Assembly: GCA_038529265.1 (NCBI GenBank)
Contig: JBCBDX010000010.1
Location: forward strand, 62,001-126,000
Origin: JBCBDX01 sp038529265
GTDB taxonomy: Bacteria > Pseudomonadota > Alphaproteobacteria > Rhizobiales > Rhizobiaceae
DNA length: 64,000 nucleotides
Direction of reading: 5' to 3'
The translations under genes were made by a program, and so were the position numbers. How positions within the stretch are numbered: position 1 is the stretch's first letter; each line of letters begins with the position of its first letter. Shown here one piece after another: positions 8,598 to 18,127 of the stretch. The notes below the pieces were generated by a model. That model searched no databases and had not been told where the DNA came from. It saw only the letters and a list, made by a program, of their open reading frames with translations.

Positions 8598-9370
8598 TGA
8601 AACGCCTGGCTGGCAAAAACGCAATTATCACCGGTGCTGCGCGCGGCATCGGTAAGGCGTTCGCGCAGGCCTATGCGCATGAGGGCGCTCGTGTTGCAAT
8701 TGCGGACATTGATCATGAAGGCGCGAATGCTACCGCCAACGAAATCGGCGATGCGGCCATCGCCTTGGAATTGGATGTAACCTCGCAAGCCAGTATTGAT
8801 AAGGCGATTGCTGCCACTGACCAAGCGTTCGGGACAATTGATATTCTTATCAACAATGCCGCGGTTTTTACCGCGGCTCCAATTGTCGAGATTGAACGCC
8901 AGGATTTTGATCGAACCTTTTCTATCAATGTGTCGGGCACTCTGTTCATGATCCAGGCCGTAGCGCGACACATGATTGATCTAGGGGTTCGGGGAAAGAT
9001 CATCAACATGGCAAGCCAGGCAGGACGGCGTGGCGAACCATTGGTGTCGGTTTACTGCGCAACCAAGGCAGCAGTCATTTCACTGACGCAGTCTGCGGGT
9101 CTCAATCTTATCAAGCACGGCATCAACGTGAATGCGATTTCGCCGGGTGTGGTGGATGGCGAGCACTGGGACGGTGTGGACGCTTTTTTTGCCAAGTACG
9201 AGAACAAGGCGCCAGGACAGAAGAAGATGGAAGTAGGTCAAGGCGTACCATTGGGACGCATGGGTACCCCTAACGATCTGACCGGAATGGCCATCTTTCT
9301 GGCCAGTGATGAAGCCGATTACATTGTCGCTCAAACCTATAATGTGGATGGTGGCCAATGGATGAGTTGA
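8597..9370 (+). CDS. smoS: Sorbitol dehydrogenase (L-iditol 2-dehydrogenase), SDR family
   Basis: A 257-residue short-chain dehydrogenase that would oxidise sorbitol (D-glucitol) to D-fructose with NAD. The cofactor motif is TGAARGIG (residues about 12-19), NNAA is present, and the catalytic pair is YCATK. The segments GKIINMASQAGRRGE, GVVDGEHWDGVDA and IVAQTYNVDGGQWMS correspond closely to Rhodobacter SmoS as I recall it, so the specific name is better supported than for most SDRs. It is coupled to the ATPase gene and overlaps the mannitol dehydrogenase gene by 13 bases. Confidence 0.92.
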   Translation: MKRLAGKNAIITGAARGIGKAFAQAYAHEGARVAIADIDHEGANATANEIGDAAIALELDVTSQASIDKAIAATDQAFGTIDILINNAAVFTAAPIVEIERQDFDRTFSINVSGTLFMIQAVARHMIDLGVRGKIINMASQAGRRGEPLVSVYCATKAAVISLTQSAGLNLIKHGINVNAISPGVVDGEHWDGVDAFFAKYENKAPGQKKMEVGQGVPLGRMGTPNDLTGMAIFLASDEADYIVAQTYNVDGGQWMS

Positions 9371-10857
9371 TCCCGCTTCGCAACGAAACGCTTGGCCAGA
9401 TCAATAGGAAAGTGCGCGTTCCATCCTATGATCGCTCGCAATTATCAGCCGGTATAGTGCATATCGGTCTGGGTAATTTTCATCGCGGCCACCAAGCTTG
9501 GTATCTACACCGCTTGATGGAAATGGGCCTTGCTCATGATTGGGCGATTGTCGGTGCTGGTGTACGCCCAAATGATGCTGTTCAACGCGAGCGCTTGTTG
9601 GCTCAGGATTGTCTAACAACACTGATTGAGCTCGACCCATCTGGTAAGTCTGCCGAAGTGATCGGCTCAATGATTGATTTCGTGCCGGTCGAGAAGGACA
9701 ATGCTTCACTGATCCAACGCATGGCGCAGCCTGATATCCGGATCGTTTCACTGACCATTACGGAAGGCGGCTACTATATTGATCCTGCGACCGGGCGTTT
9801 TGATCCAACCCATCCCGACATTCGCCATGATGCTGAAAATCCGAACAAGCCGCGCACCGCTTTTGGCGCAATGATTGCAGCGTTGAAGCGGCGCAGGGCA
9901 AGCAACATCGCACCCTTTACAGGCCTTTGCTGTGACAATCTTCAGGCTAATGGCACCATACTGCGCAACACCATTGTTTCTCTTGCTCAACTACTAGACC
10001 CCGAGCTGGCACTCTGGATCGATGAAAATTGCTCCTTTCCCAACTCGATGGTGGATTGCATTGTGCCAGCAACCGGCCCGAAAGAGCTCGCGCTTGCGTC
10101 GCAATTTGGCATTGGAGATGTGGCGCCGGTTACGCACGAGAACTTCCGCCAATGGGTCATTGAAGATGATTTCTGCGCCGGTCGTCCCGATTGGGACAAG
10201 GTCGGCGCGACCTTCGCGCGCGATGTTCATGACTTTGAGGCAATGAAACTCCGAGTGCTCAATGGCGGCCATCAAATGATCGCCATACCCGCTGATCTGT
10301 TGGGTATCGAGAGTATCGCTGACGCGATGGGACACGTGGATATTCGTCGTTTTTTGCGGCAGACGATGGTTACGGAGGTGCTGCCAAATGTGAAGCCTGT
10401 GCCAGGGATGACGCCGGATGCTTACCTTGATTTGATTGAAGAGCGCTTTGCGAACCCGGAGATCATCGACACCACACGCCGTGTTGCATTTGACGGTTCA
10501 AGCCGGCAGCCGGGCTTCATTATCCCCTCAATCCACGATGCTTTGGAAGGTGGGCAGCCCGTCAACGGTTTGGCTTTCATGTCTGCGCTTTGGATGCGTT
10601 ATTGCCTGGGTACTCGGGAAGATGGGGTAGAAATGCTGCCCAATGATCCGGTCGCCCAGGAGCTTAAAACCGAGGCGCAAAAAGCAGTTGCAAACCCAAC
10701 GCATTGGATTTCTCAACAGAAATACTATGGCGACTTGGCCGTGCATGAGCGGTTCCGGTCGTCTTTTGGCTTTTGGGCAGAGGTGCTCAAGAGCAATGGT
10801 GTTCTTGTCGCTCTTAGAAAGTTCGATGATGAGTTTGAGGCGGCAGCAGTATCATGA
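9358..10857 (+). CDS. mtlK: Mannitol 2-dehydrogenase (polyol long-chain dehydrogenase)
   Basis: A 499-residue member of the mannitol/fructuronate long-chain dehydrogenase family, which oxidises D-mannitol to D-fructose with NAD. Family features are VHIGLGNFHRGHQAWYLHRLM near the N-terminus (nucleotide binding), TITEGGYYID, a central NSMVDCIVPAT block, and KLRVLNGGHQMIAIPADLLG with the catalytic lysine region. Length matches MtlK (about 490-500). It is the last gene of the polyol operon and converges on the lrp gene, so mannitol and sorbitol both feed fructose metabolism. Confidence 0.92.
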   Translation: MDELIPLRNETLGQINRKVRVPSYDRSQLSAGIVHIGLGNFHRGHQAWYLHRLMEMGLAHDWAIVGAGVRPNDAVQRERLLAQDCLTTLIELDPSGKSAEVIGSMIDFVPVEKDNASLIQRMAQPDIRIVSLTITEGGYYIDPATGRFDPTHPDIRHDAENPNKPRTAFGAMIAALKRRRASNIAPFTGLCCDNLQANGTILRNTIVSLAQLLDPELALWIDENCSFPNSMVDCIVPATGPKELALASQFGIGDVAPVTHENFRQWVIEDDFCAGRPDWDKVGATFARDVHDFEAMKLRVLNGGHQMIAIPADLLGIESIADAMGHVDIRRFLRQTMVTEVLPNVKPVPGMTPDAYLDLIEERFANPEIIDTTRRVAFDGSSRQPGFIIPSIHDALEGGQPVNGLAFMSALWMRYCLGTREDGVEMLPNDPVAQELKTEAQKAVANPTHWISQQKYYGDLAVHERFRSSFGFWAEVLKSNGVLVALRKFDDEFEAAAVS

Positions 10858-10869
10858 GGCTTTGTTAGA

Positions 10870-11340
10870 CTAAGGCGCCATGACACCGGGATCCAGCACG
10901 CTTTCCATCGAGACATAAGTTGATGTTGAAGCTACATGGGGCAACTGTGAAATCTGCTCGCCAAGTACGCGCCGATAGTCGTTGATGTCTTTCGTTCTGA
11001 CTTTGAGCAGGTAGTCAAAGCCACCGGCAATCATGTGGCAAGCTTCAACTTCCGCAATATGGCGGACGGCGTTGTTGAAATCTCGTAGCGACGGTTCGCG
11101 CGTGTCTGAGAGTTTCACTTCGATGAAGGCCACATGTTCTAGTCCCAGCTTCTGTGCCGAAAGCTCCGCACGATATCCGGTAATAACGCCTGCTGCCTCC
11201 AGACGTTTGACGCGCGATGTGACTGGCGTCTTTGAGAGGCCAACCATTTGGCCAAGAGCCGTCATGGAAATGCGTCCATCAGCGGCCAGAACTGATAAAA
11301 TTTGGCTGTCTAATTCGTCCAAGGGTTCAGCGAATTTCAT
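10870..11340 (-). CDS. putR: Lrp/AsnC family regulator, likely proline-responsive activator of putA
   Basis: A 156-residue Lrp/AsnC protein. The N-terminal winged helix-turn-helix (LDSQILSVLAADGRISMTALGQMVGLSKTPV) is followed by an effector-binding RAM/AsnC domain (AFIEVKLSD, CHMIAGGFDYLLKVRTKD). It is divergent from putA, an arrangement known in Rhodobacter and Agrobacterium, where PutR activates putA in the presence of proline. The specific assignment rests on that arrangement. A 15-base dyad resembling an Lrp site lies in the shared 115-base promoter region. Confidence 0.88.
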   Translation of the reverse strand: MKFAEPLDELDSQILSVLAADGRISMTALGQMVGLSKTPVTSRVKRLEAAGVITGYRAELSAQKLGLEHVAFIEVKLSDTREPSLRDFNNAVRHIAEVEACHMIAGGFDYLLKVRTKDINDYRRVLGEQISQLPHVASTSTYVSMESVLDPGVMAP

Positions 11341-11358
11341 CTATATATCCTGTAACTG

Positions 11359-11373
11359 GCCTATAAATTAGGC
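11359..11373. promoter_or_regulatory. Candidate Lrp/PutR binding dyad
   Basis: GCCTATAAATTAGGC has 5-base arms GCCTA/TAGGC around an AT-rich centre, the general form of Lrp-family sites. It lies 19 bases upstream of the lrp start and 83 bases upstream of putA. A second small inverted repeat, AGACGAAACGTCT, is at 11400-11412. Assignment is by position and shape only. Confidence 0.45.
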
Positions 11374-11455
11374 GTTAATCTGTTTTCTGGTCCAATTACA
11401 GACGAAACGTCTAAAAGCAAAATGATATCATGGCAAAAAGCGAGGTCGTTAGCCA

Positions 11456-14400
11456 ATGATTGATATCAATCCAGTCTGGGACAGAAACAAACGGCGCGAT
11501 GAGGCCGAGACCATTGTTGAGCTCGTCAAGATCGCGCGGCTGGATGCATCGTGCCGTGCAGCCATTGTTGAGCGCGCGACAGGCCTGGTGCAAAGAATCC
11601 GCAAGGCGTCTTCGCCTGGTCTCATGGAAGTGTTCCTGGCTGAGTATGGTCTTTCAACAGACGAGGGCGTTGCGCTCATGTGCTTGGCTGAAGCGCTGTT
11701 GCGTGTTCCCGATCCGACCACCATCGACGCGCTGATTGAAGATAAAATCGCGCCATCGGACTGGTCTTCGCATCTTGGCCATTCCAGTTCGCCGTTCGTC
11801 AATGCTTCTACATGGGGATTGATGCTGACCGGCCGCGTTCTTGAAAATGTTGAGCCCGGGATCGCAGGTACGCTTCGCGCAATGGTACGCCGCCTCGGAG
11901 AGCCTGTCATTCGAACTGCCGTTTCAGCTGCCATCAAGCAGATGGGTCAGCAATTTGTGCTGGGCGAAGACATCGATGCCGCCATGAAACGCGCGCGCAA
12001 CTTGGAAGCCAAAGGATACACTTACTCCTACGACATGTTGGGTGAGGCGGCGATCACTGCTTCAGATGCAGCCAGTTATGCGCGAGCATATAGCGATGCG
12101 ATCAGCACAATCGCGTTAGCCTGTGAAAGTGGTGACATAACCGCCAATCCGGGCATCTCTGTCAAACTGTCTGCACTTCACCCACGCTACGAAGTCGCCA
12201 AGGCTGATCGGGTGATGGAAGAACTCGTCCCGGTTCTTAAGCGTTTGGCCCGCCAAGCGGCTCGTGCAGGTATGGGGCTGAACATCGATGCGGAGGAAGC
12301 AGACCGGCTTGCTCTCTCTTTGAAAGTTATCGAGGCCACCCTCGCTGACCCTGAGCTGGCAGGCTGGGACGGATTTGGCGTTGTGGTTCAAGCCTATGGT
12401 CGCCGGGCAGTGGATGTTATCGATGAACTCTATAGCCTGGCGCAGCTATTTAATCGCCGGATTATGATCCGACTGGTGAAAGGCGCTTACTGGGACACCG
12501 AAATTAAGAACGCCCAAGTTGAAGGTTTAGCCGACTTTCCGGTGTTTACACAAAAGGCTGCCAGCGATGTCAGCTATATTGCGCTTGCGCGAAAGCTCTT
12601 GGAAATGCGCGATCGAATCTATCCGCAATTTGCCACGCACAACGCCCATTCGGTGGCTGCAGTTTTAGAGATGGTTGAGGGTCTGCCGCGAGATGTATTC
12701 GAGTTCCAGCGCCTTCATGGCATGGGCGAGGCGCTGCACGATATGGTCTTGGCGAAGGAGGCTACGCGTTGCCGTATTTATGCGCCTGTTGGCGCGCATC
12801 GTGATCTTCTTGCTTATCTTGTCCGACGTTTGTTGGAGAATGGCGCCAATTCCTCCTTCGTTAATCAGATTGTCGACATTTCTGTTCCGGCATCCGTCGT
12901 TGCGGCCTGCCCATTTGATGCAGTGGCCAATGGTCTGACGAGCGGTGCGCCCGCTCTGAGAACGGGAACTCAACTTTTTGAGCCAGAACGGCGCAATTCG
13001 ATTGGATTTGATCTGAACGATGTAACCGAATTGAGTCGTATCAACACAGCGCGAATTAAGCCTCCGGTTCTGCAAGTCGGTCCCATCATCGCTGGCGATC
13101 CTGTCGGCGGTCAACGTGAAAAGATCATCAACCCGAGCAACGGCGAAACCATCGGTACAGTGATCAGTGCGTCCAACGAAGACGTGGAAATCGCCTTGTC
13201 GGTTACGGTTCCATGGGCCGCGTCGGTAGAAGACCGCATCCGCATACTAAATGCAGCCGCTGATCTTTACGAAGCTGAATCCGCAGAAGCTTTTGCGCTT
13301 CTTGCCGTTGAAGCGGGAAAAACTCTCGCAGATGCCGTAGCGGAACTGCGGGAGGCGGTGGATTTCCTGCGCTACTATGCTCTTCAGGCCAGAACTCAAT
13401 CGGCACCAGCGCGCGGTGTGTTCACATGCATCAGCCCCTGGAACTTTCCACTTGCCATCTTCTCAGGGCAAATTGCGGCGGCGCTCGCGGCTGGCAATGC
13501 GGTTCTTGCAAAACCGGCTGAGACCACGCCCGCTATTGCGGCTTGGGCCGTAACGAAGATGCATGAAGCCGGTGTACCGAAAACGGCATTACAATTACTT
13601 CCGGGCGTCGGGTCCGACGTCGGCGCGGCGTTAACATCTGATACACGCATTGCGGGTGTGGCATTCACTGGCTCGACCGCAACGGCCAAGCGCATTCAGG
13701 CCACCATGGCAACGGATTGCAAGCCGGGTGCGCCTTTGATCGCCGAGACTGGCGGCCTTAATGCGATGATTGTCGATAGTACTGCGTTGCCTGAACAAGC
13801 CATTCGCGACATCGTGGTCTCGGCCTTTCAATCAGCCGGGCAACGCTGTTCAGCTTTGCGGTGCCTTTATTTGCAGGATGACATTGCTGAGCCGTTTGTT
13901 GACCTGCTCAAAGGCGCCATGGATGAGCTAACGCTTGGCGATCCATGGGAGATCTTCACGGATATTGGGCCGATCATCACCAAAGAAGCGGCGGACCACA
14001 TCAATGCCTATGTTGATAAAAAGGCGGCGGAAGGACAGTTGCTGCACCGTATGTCCACGCCTGCTGAGGGCTCGTTTGTTGGTCCGGCACTGATCCGGGT
14101 CAACGGCATCGAGGATATTGGGGAAGAAGTGTTCGGGCCTGTTTTACATATCGCGACCTTCAAGGCCAAAGACATCATGGCTGTTGTTGAAGCGATCAAT
14201 ACCACCGGTAATGGGCTGACATTTGGTTTGCATACGCGCATTGATGATCGGGTACAGTCAATTGCTGACGCTGTTCATGCGGGGAACATCTACGCCAATC
14301 GTAATCAGATAGGCGCTATTGTCGGTAGCCAACCGTTTGGCGGCGAAGGCATGTCCGGCACTGGGCCCAAAGCAGGTGGGCCAAATTATCTTGCGCGTTT

Positions 14401-14914
14401 TGCTGCCGACTGCCTTCCAGTTGTTGTAAAAGAGTGGCGAACGCCCGTCGATCTGGAGGCTTTGAAGGTTCAACTGATTGCTTTGGGCGGTGACACGGCT
14501 GTCGTCGAGACAGAAATTCTTCCCGGTCCTACAGGGGAGCTCAACCGGCTCTCAACTCTGCCGCGGCTGCCGATTATCTGTGCTGGACCTGGACCGGAAG
14601 CTGCCCGTGCACAACAAAGAGCAATAACAGAGCTGGGCGGGCATGCCGTACTTTTGGATGGTTGGTTGGAACCGGAAGCGCTACAGTCTCTTCCACCGTT
14701 TGGTGGAGTATTGTGGTGGGGTGATGCTGCAACGGCGCGTTTGTACGCCAAAGCTCTTGCAGCGTTGGAGGGACCCATTATCCCTTTGATCGCTGACCGG
14801 CCGGACAAGGCCCATGCTTGTCTTGAGCGTCATTTGTGTGTGGACACGACTGCTGCCGGTGGCAACGCCATTCTGTTAGCCGATGCGGGCAGCTCACCAC
14901 GGCGAGCGGCTTGA
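11456..14914 (+). CDS. putA: Bifunctional proline dehydrogenase / delta-1-pyrroline-5-carboxylate dehydrogenase
   Basis: A 1152-residue bifunctional enzyme that oxidises proline to glutamate. The FAD-dependent proline dehydrogenase part (about residues 60-480) contains IRLVKGAYWDTEIKNAQ, FATHNAHS, EFQRLHGMGE and the ending RRLLENGANSSFVNQI. The aldehyde dehydrogenase part (about 540-1000) contains FSGQIAAALAAGN, FTGSTATAKRI, the glutamate in IAETGGLNAMIVD and the nucleophilic cysteine in AGQRCSALR. There is no N-terminal ribbon-helix-helix domain, so it is a non-repressor PutA controlled by the divergent Lrp protein. A further C-terminal tail of about 120 residues is present. GCGAGGT precedes the ATG. 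Confidence 0.95.
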   Translation: MIDINPVWDRNKRRDEAETIVELVKIARLDASCRAAIVERATGLVQRIRKASSPGLMEVFLAEYGLSTDEGVALMCLAEALLRVPDPTTIDALIEDKIAPSDWSSHLGHSSSPFVNASTWGLMLTGRVLENVEPGIAGTLRAMVRRLGEPVIRTAVSAAIKQMGQQFVLGEDIDAAMKRARNLEAKGYTYSYDMLGEAAITASDAASYARAYSDAISTIALACESGDITANPGISVKLSALHPRYEVAKADRVMEELVPVLKRLARQAARAGMGLNIDAEEADRLALSLKVIEATLADPELAGWDGFGVVVQAYGRRAVDVIDELYSLAQLFNRRIMIRLVKGAYWDTEIKNAQVEGLADFPVFTQKAASDVSYIALARKLLEMRDRIYPQFATHNAHSVAAVLEMVEGLPRDVFEFQRLHGMGEALHDMVLAKEATRCRIYAPVGAHRDLLAYLVRRLLENGANSSFVNQIVDISVPASVVAACPFDAVANGLTSGAPALRTGTQLFEPERRNSIGFDLNDVTELSRINTARIKPPVLQVGPIIAGDPVGGQREKIINPSNGETIGTVISASNEDVEIALSVTVPWAASVEDRIRILNAAADLYEAESAEAFALLAVEAGKTLADAVAELREAVDFLRYYALQARTQSAPARGVFTCISPWNFPLAIFSGQIAAALAAGNAVLAKPAETTPAIAAWAVTKMHEAGVPKTALQLLPGVGSDVGAALTSDTRIAGVAFTGSTATAKRIQATMATDCKPGAPLIAETGGLNAMIVDSTALPEQAIRDIVVSAFQSAGQRCSALRCLYLQDDIAEPFVDLLKGAMDELTLGDPWEIFTDIGPIITKEAADHINAYVDKKAAEGQLLHRMSTPAEGSFVGPALIRVNGIEDIGEEVFGPVLHIATFKAKDIMAVVEAINTTGNGLTFGLHTRIDDRVQSIADAVHAGNIYANRNQIGAIVGSQPFGGEGMSGTGPKAGGPNYLARFAADCLPVVVKEWRTPVDLEALKVQLIALGGDTAVVETEILPGPTGELNRLSTLPRLPIICAGPGPEAARAQQRAITELGGHAVLLDGWLEPEALQSLPPFGGVLWWGDAATARLYAKALAALEGPIIPLIADRPDKAHACLERHLCVDTTAAGGNAILLADAGSSPRRAA

Positions 14915-14939
14915 GATTGCCTATTCCAACAATGAGTGA

Positions 14940-15974
14940 CTAAGCCTGAAATATGATTTGCGCTTTCATGGAGCGCAAGCGATCGCCCGCCGTTTCAAAC
15001 GCTTCTATGGCGCTATCCAGTGGAAAGCTATGTGAAATCAGTGGTTTGAGATTGATGGCGCCCGACCGCATCTTCGCTACCGCAACTGCAAATTCTTCGT
15101 GGAACCTGAAGGAACCGCGCAGGTCCAGTTCCTTGGCAGTGATCTGCATCATGGGCAATTCCATATCGCCGCCAAGGCCTAATTGGACAATGATTCCGCG
15201 TGGTCGAAGTGCTGCAATGCCTGAGCGTAGAGCTGGTGCCGCACCAGAACACTCAAAGAGGCAATCAAAGGTTCCTTTGCCTTCAGCGTAAGCATCAAGG
15301 GCGGCAGCATCGTTTGCAACGTTAATAACGCGGTCAGCGCCGACTTGTTTTGCGTATCGCAAGGGTTCGTCAGCCAAGTCGGTAACGATGACCTCACTTG
15401 CTCCTGCGTCGCGCGCTGCAAGGATGCATAGTGTTCCTATTGGTCCTGAGCCGGTGATGAGCACGCGTTTGCCTGTTAGATCACCCGCGCGTCGGGCAGC
15501 GTGCAAACAGACCGACAGCGGTTCCGCCATGGCTGCTTCTCCGGCGCTTAGTCCACGTGCAATAACGCATTGGCTTTCATCCGCGATGAGCTTCTCTCGA
15601 AATGCGCCCTGGATATGAGGGAAGGGCATCGCCGATCCATAAAAACGCATGTTCATGCAATGGTTATGCAGGTCCGCTTCGCAATATTCACAATGGCCGC
15701 AAGGGCGTGATGGCGACACAGCCACAAGATCCCCAATGGACAGATTTGCGACGCCATCGCCAATTGCCTCAACATGTCCGGCAACTTCATGGCCCAAGAT
15801 CATCGGTTCGCGCAAACGAATGGCGCCAAAGCCGCCGTGATTGTAGTAGTGGAGATCAGACCCGCAAATGCCGCCGGCTGCCAAACGAACGAGCACTTGG
15901 CCCGCCCCGAGCGTTGGCGTTTCACGCTCCTCGATGCGCAAATCCTTGGCGTTGTGAATAACCAGTGCTTTCAT
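14940..15974 (-). CDS. idnD: Zinc-dependent alcohol dehydrogenase, L-idonate 5-dehydrogenase-like
   Basis: A 344-residue medium-chain zinc dehydrogenase. GHEVAGHVEAIGDGV and the catalytic cysteine/histidine region (GGICGSDLHYYNHGG) come first, then the structural zinc cysteines in CGHCEYCEADLHNHC, then a Rossmann fold (VLITGSGPIGTLC). The second ATG of an ATGATG pair (15974) has the better distance to AGGGAGG and gives the family N-terminus MKALVIHNAKD. It would oxidise L-idonate to 5-ketogluconate. It is divergent from an idnO-like gene and a gluconokinase across a Gnt-type palindrome, which together recall the E. coli idn pathway. Other sugar-acid or polyol substrates are possible. Confidence 0.82.
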   Translation of the reverse strand: MKALVIHNAKDLRIEERETPTLGAGQVLVRLAAGGICGSDLHYYNHGGFGAIRLREPMILGHEVAGHVEAIGDGVANLSIGDLVAVSPSRPCGHCEYCEADLHNHCMNMRFYGSAMPFPHIQGAFREKLIADESQCVIARGLSAGEAAMAEPLSVCLHAARRAGDLTGKRVLITGSGPIGTLCILAARDAGASEVIVTDLADEPLRYAKQVGADRVINVANDAAALDAYAEGKGTFDCLFECSGAAPALRSGIAALRPRGIIVQLGLGGDMELPMMQITAKELDLRGSFRFHEEFAVAVAKMRSGAINLKPLISHSFPLDSAIEAFETAGDRLRSMKAQIIFQA

Positions 15975-16044
15975 CATTGCCTCCCTTTTTAGGGTCGCCA
16001 CCAAGTCGGTATCGATCCGTCAAACAGTGTTCCCACACTTGTAA

Positions 16045-16060
16045 ATGTTATCGATAACAT
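16045..16060. promoter_or_regulatory. GntR/IdnR-type LacI-family operator
   Basis: ATGTTATCGATAACAT is a perfect 16-base palindrome midway between divergent idnD-like and idnO-like genes. It closely resembles the E. coli gluconate/idonate operator (ATGTTACCGGTAACAT type). The palindrome at 24504-24519 shares the GTTA-N-CG-N-TAAC core, so the two GntR-like regulators at 24526 and 25578 are the likely binders. Confidence 0.8.
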
Positions 16061-16105
16061 ATAGAAATGACAAGGAGAGTGAAGAGATTAGTTGGGAGGA
16101 ATTTG

Positions 16106-16858
16106 ATGACGCTTTTTGATTTGAAGGGGCGCACTGCACTGGTGACCGGTTCATCCCAGGGCATAGGTTTGGCGCTCGCAAAAGGGCTGGCTGCCGCTGG
16201 TGCTGATCTCATTTTGAACGGACGTGATGAAGCAAAGTTGAAGGCAGCTGCTGATGCGTTTGACGGCCCTTGCAAGCCGCTGCCATTTGATGTGACGGAC
16301 CACGCATCAGTCAAAGACGCCGTTGATCAGTATGAAAGCGCAAACGGGCCTATCGATATCCTCGTGAATAATGCGGGCATGCAGCATCGCGCGGCGCTTG
16401 AAGAGTTTCCGGCGGACGCATTTGAAAAGCTGTTGCAGACCAACATCGCCTCCGTATTCCACGTGGGACAAGCTGTGGCGCGTCACATGATCAAGCGTGG
16501 GCAGGGTAAAATCATCAATATCGCATCGGTTCAGTCTTCCTTGGCGCGACCCTCTATTGCGCCTTACACTGCCACCAAAGGCGCCGTCGCCAATCTCACC
16601 AAGGGAATGGCAACCGATTGGGCCAAACATGGTCTGCAATGTAACGCGATTGCACCGGGCTACTTTGATACACCACTGAACGCAGCGCTTGTTGCCGATC
16701 CTGAATTTTCTGCATGGCTGGAAAAGCGTACACCTGCCGGTCGTTGGGGTAAGGTTGAGGAGTTGCAAGGTGCTTGTGTGTTCCTGTCATCGGCTGCTTC
16801 CAGTTTCGTAAACGGTCAAACCATCTATGTGGATGGCGGTATCACGGCTTCGCTTTGA
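16106..16858 (+). CDS. idnO: Gluconate 5-dehydrogenase-like SDR
   Basis: A 250-residue short-chain dehydrogenase. The cofactor motif is TGSSQGIG, NNAG is present, and the catalytic tyrosine/lysine are in YTATKGAV. The C-terminal CVFLSSAASSFVNGQTIYVD is typical. With the idonate dehydrogenase-like gene opposite and gluconokinase following, the likely reaction is reversible reduction of 5-ketogluconate to D-gluconate. The ATG at 16106 follows GGGAGGAA; a longer open frame starting at 16067 just after the operator is rejected. It is coupled by a TGATG overlap to the kinase gene. Confidence 0.85.
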   Translation: MTLFDLKGRTALVTGSSQGIGLALAKGLAAAGADLILNGRDEAKLKAAADAFDGPCKPLPFDVTDHASVKDAVDQYESANGPIDILVNNAGMQHRAALEEFPADAFEKLLQTNIASVFHVGQAVARHMIKRGQGKIINIASVQSSLARPSIAPYTATKGAVANLTKGMATDWAKHGLQCNAIAPGYFDTPLNAALVADPEFSAWLEKRTPAGRWGKVEELQGACVFLSSAASSFVNGQTIYVDGGITASL

Positions 16859-17349
16859 TGGCAGAAAAATTCGTCATTATGGGCGTGGCCGGCAGTGGCA
16901 AGTCTACTGTTGGTGAAGCACTCGAGGCGGCTCTCGGATGGCGCTATGTCGATGGCGATCATTTGCATCCGCGTGAGAACATATTAAAAATGGAGCGGGG
17001 CATTCCGCTGACAGACGGGGACCGCGCGCCGTGGCTTAGGCTCGTTGGTGAAGAATTGGCACGCACTGACAGGATGATCGCTGTCGGTTGTTCTGCGCTC
17101 AGACGTATTTACCGCGACGCCATCAGGCAATCGGCGGGAAGTGATGTCTGTTTCATTTATCTTGCCGGATCGCGTGAACTTATTGAGCGGCGCATGCGCG
17201 CGCGAAAAGGGCATTTTATGCCGGTAACGCTGCTCGATAGTCAGTTTGCTGCGCTGGAGCCGCCTTTCGGCGAAAACGCGATTACCGTCGATATCTCCGG
17301 TGATCTCGATAGCATTATGGAGCAGATCAAAGCCGGCGTGAGTAGCTAA
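16858..17349 (+). CDS. gntK: Gluconokinase
   Basis: A 163-residue GntK-type kinase phosphorylating D-gluconate to 6-phosphogluconate. The P-loop is GVAGSGKSTVG (about residues 9-19). DGDHLHPRENILKMERGIPLTD and RAPWL are family hallmarks, and the ATP lid region contains RMRARKGHFMP, with a final QFAALEPP. The true start overlaps the idnO stop; a longer frame from 16774 lacks family similarity. Its stop overlaps the stop of the convergent isomerase gene by four bases. It should feed imported or interconverted aldonates to the Entner-Doudoroff or pentose phosphate routes. Confidence 0.92.
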   Translation: MAEKFVIMGVAGSGKSTVGEALEAALGWRYVDGDHLHPRENILKMERGIPLTDGDRAPWLRLVGEELARTDRMIAVGCSALRRIYRDAIRQSAGSDVCFIYLAGSRELIERRMRARKGHFMPVTLLDSQFAALEPPFGENAITVDISGDLDSIMEQIKAGVSS

Positions 17350-18113
17350 CGATACCGATAGGTTTTTATCCAGCCAAGACCTTCCTCAACGGTTTTACCG
17401 CGCGGTTTGTACTCCGCGCCCAAGTGGCCGTCATAGCCGGCATCTTCCAGAACCTTGAAGACATAAGGGAAGTTGATTTCACCGACGTCGGGTTCACCGC
17501 GATCATGGATGGCGGCAAACTGCACATGACCGATCATGTCGATGTTGGCGCGGATCATGGCTTCCAAATCACCGTGGACGATCTGCATGTGGAAGAAGTC
17601 ATACATGATCTTAAGGTTGGGCGCGCCAACGGCATTGATGGTGTCCACCGCCTGATCGAGCCGCCAGCAATGATAGTTGGGCACGGCGCGCGGATTGAGC
17701 GGTTCGATAACAATCATCAATCCGCTATCTGCGGCGCGTTTGCATGCATATGATAGGTTCTCTTGATAGACCGCTTCGGCTTTTTTCGCGCCTCCGGTAA
17801 GGCCCGCCACCGTGTTGATATGGCGGGCATTGATGGCGACGGCATAGTCAATGGCTTGGTCGATCAAAGTTCGAGCCTCGGGCTCTCGACCTGCTACAGC
17901 AGCAAGTCCAAAACAACCCTCTGGACCGAGCGCAGTGTTGATACCCAACATTCGTAAGCCAGTCTCTGACAAGACCTCTGCAATCTCTTCGGCAGGATGC
18001 TCATAGGGAAAATGGCACTCTACCGCATCAAACCCTGCTGCTTTTGCGGCTCGAATGCGCTCCGGTAGAGGGCGATCAAGCCAAAGAAAGCCAAGATTGG
18101 CTGAGAACTTCAT
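17346..18113 (-). CDS. Hydroxypyruvate isomerase family (Hyi/OtnI-like) TIM-barrel protein
   Basis: A 255-residue xylose-isomerase-like TIM barrel matching the hydroxypyruvate isomerase/2-oxo-tetronate isomerase group in length. Likely metal ligands are the glutamate in MIVIEPLNPR, the aspartate/histidine in YDFFHMQI, and the glutamate in GAEYKP. ECHFPYEHP and GHVQFA are typical. It is the last gene of the seven-gene minus-strand operon that begins with an ABC ATPase at 24416. In that setting it probably isomerises a short keto-acid or keto-sugar from sugar-acid breakdown. Hydroxypyruvate itself is only one candidate substrate. Confidence 0.82.
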   Translation of the reverse strand: MKFSANLGFLWLDRPLPERIRAAKAAGFDAVECHFPYEHPAEEIAEVLSETGLRMLGINTALGPEGCFGLAAVAGREPEARTLIDQAIDYAVAINARHINTVAGLTGGAKKAEAVYQENLSYACKRAADSGLMIVIEPLNPRAVPNYHCWRLDQAVDTINAVGAPNLKIMYDFFHMQIVHGDLEAMIRANIDMIGHVQFAAIHDRGEPDVGEINFPYVFKVLEDAGYDGHLGAEYKPRGKTVEEGLGWIKTYRYR

Positions 18114-18127
18114 GCTCGATGTAGCCC

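Noticed and set aside
14940..15974. Assignment as sorbitol dehydrogenase because of the polyol operon nearby.
   Set aside because: It is divergent from idnO and gntK across a gluconate-type operator and separated from the polyol operon by the put genes.
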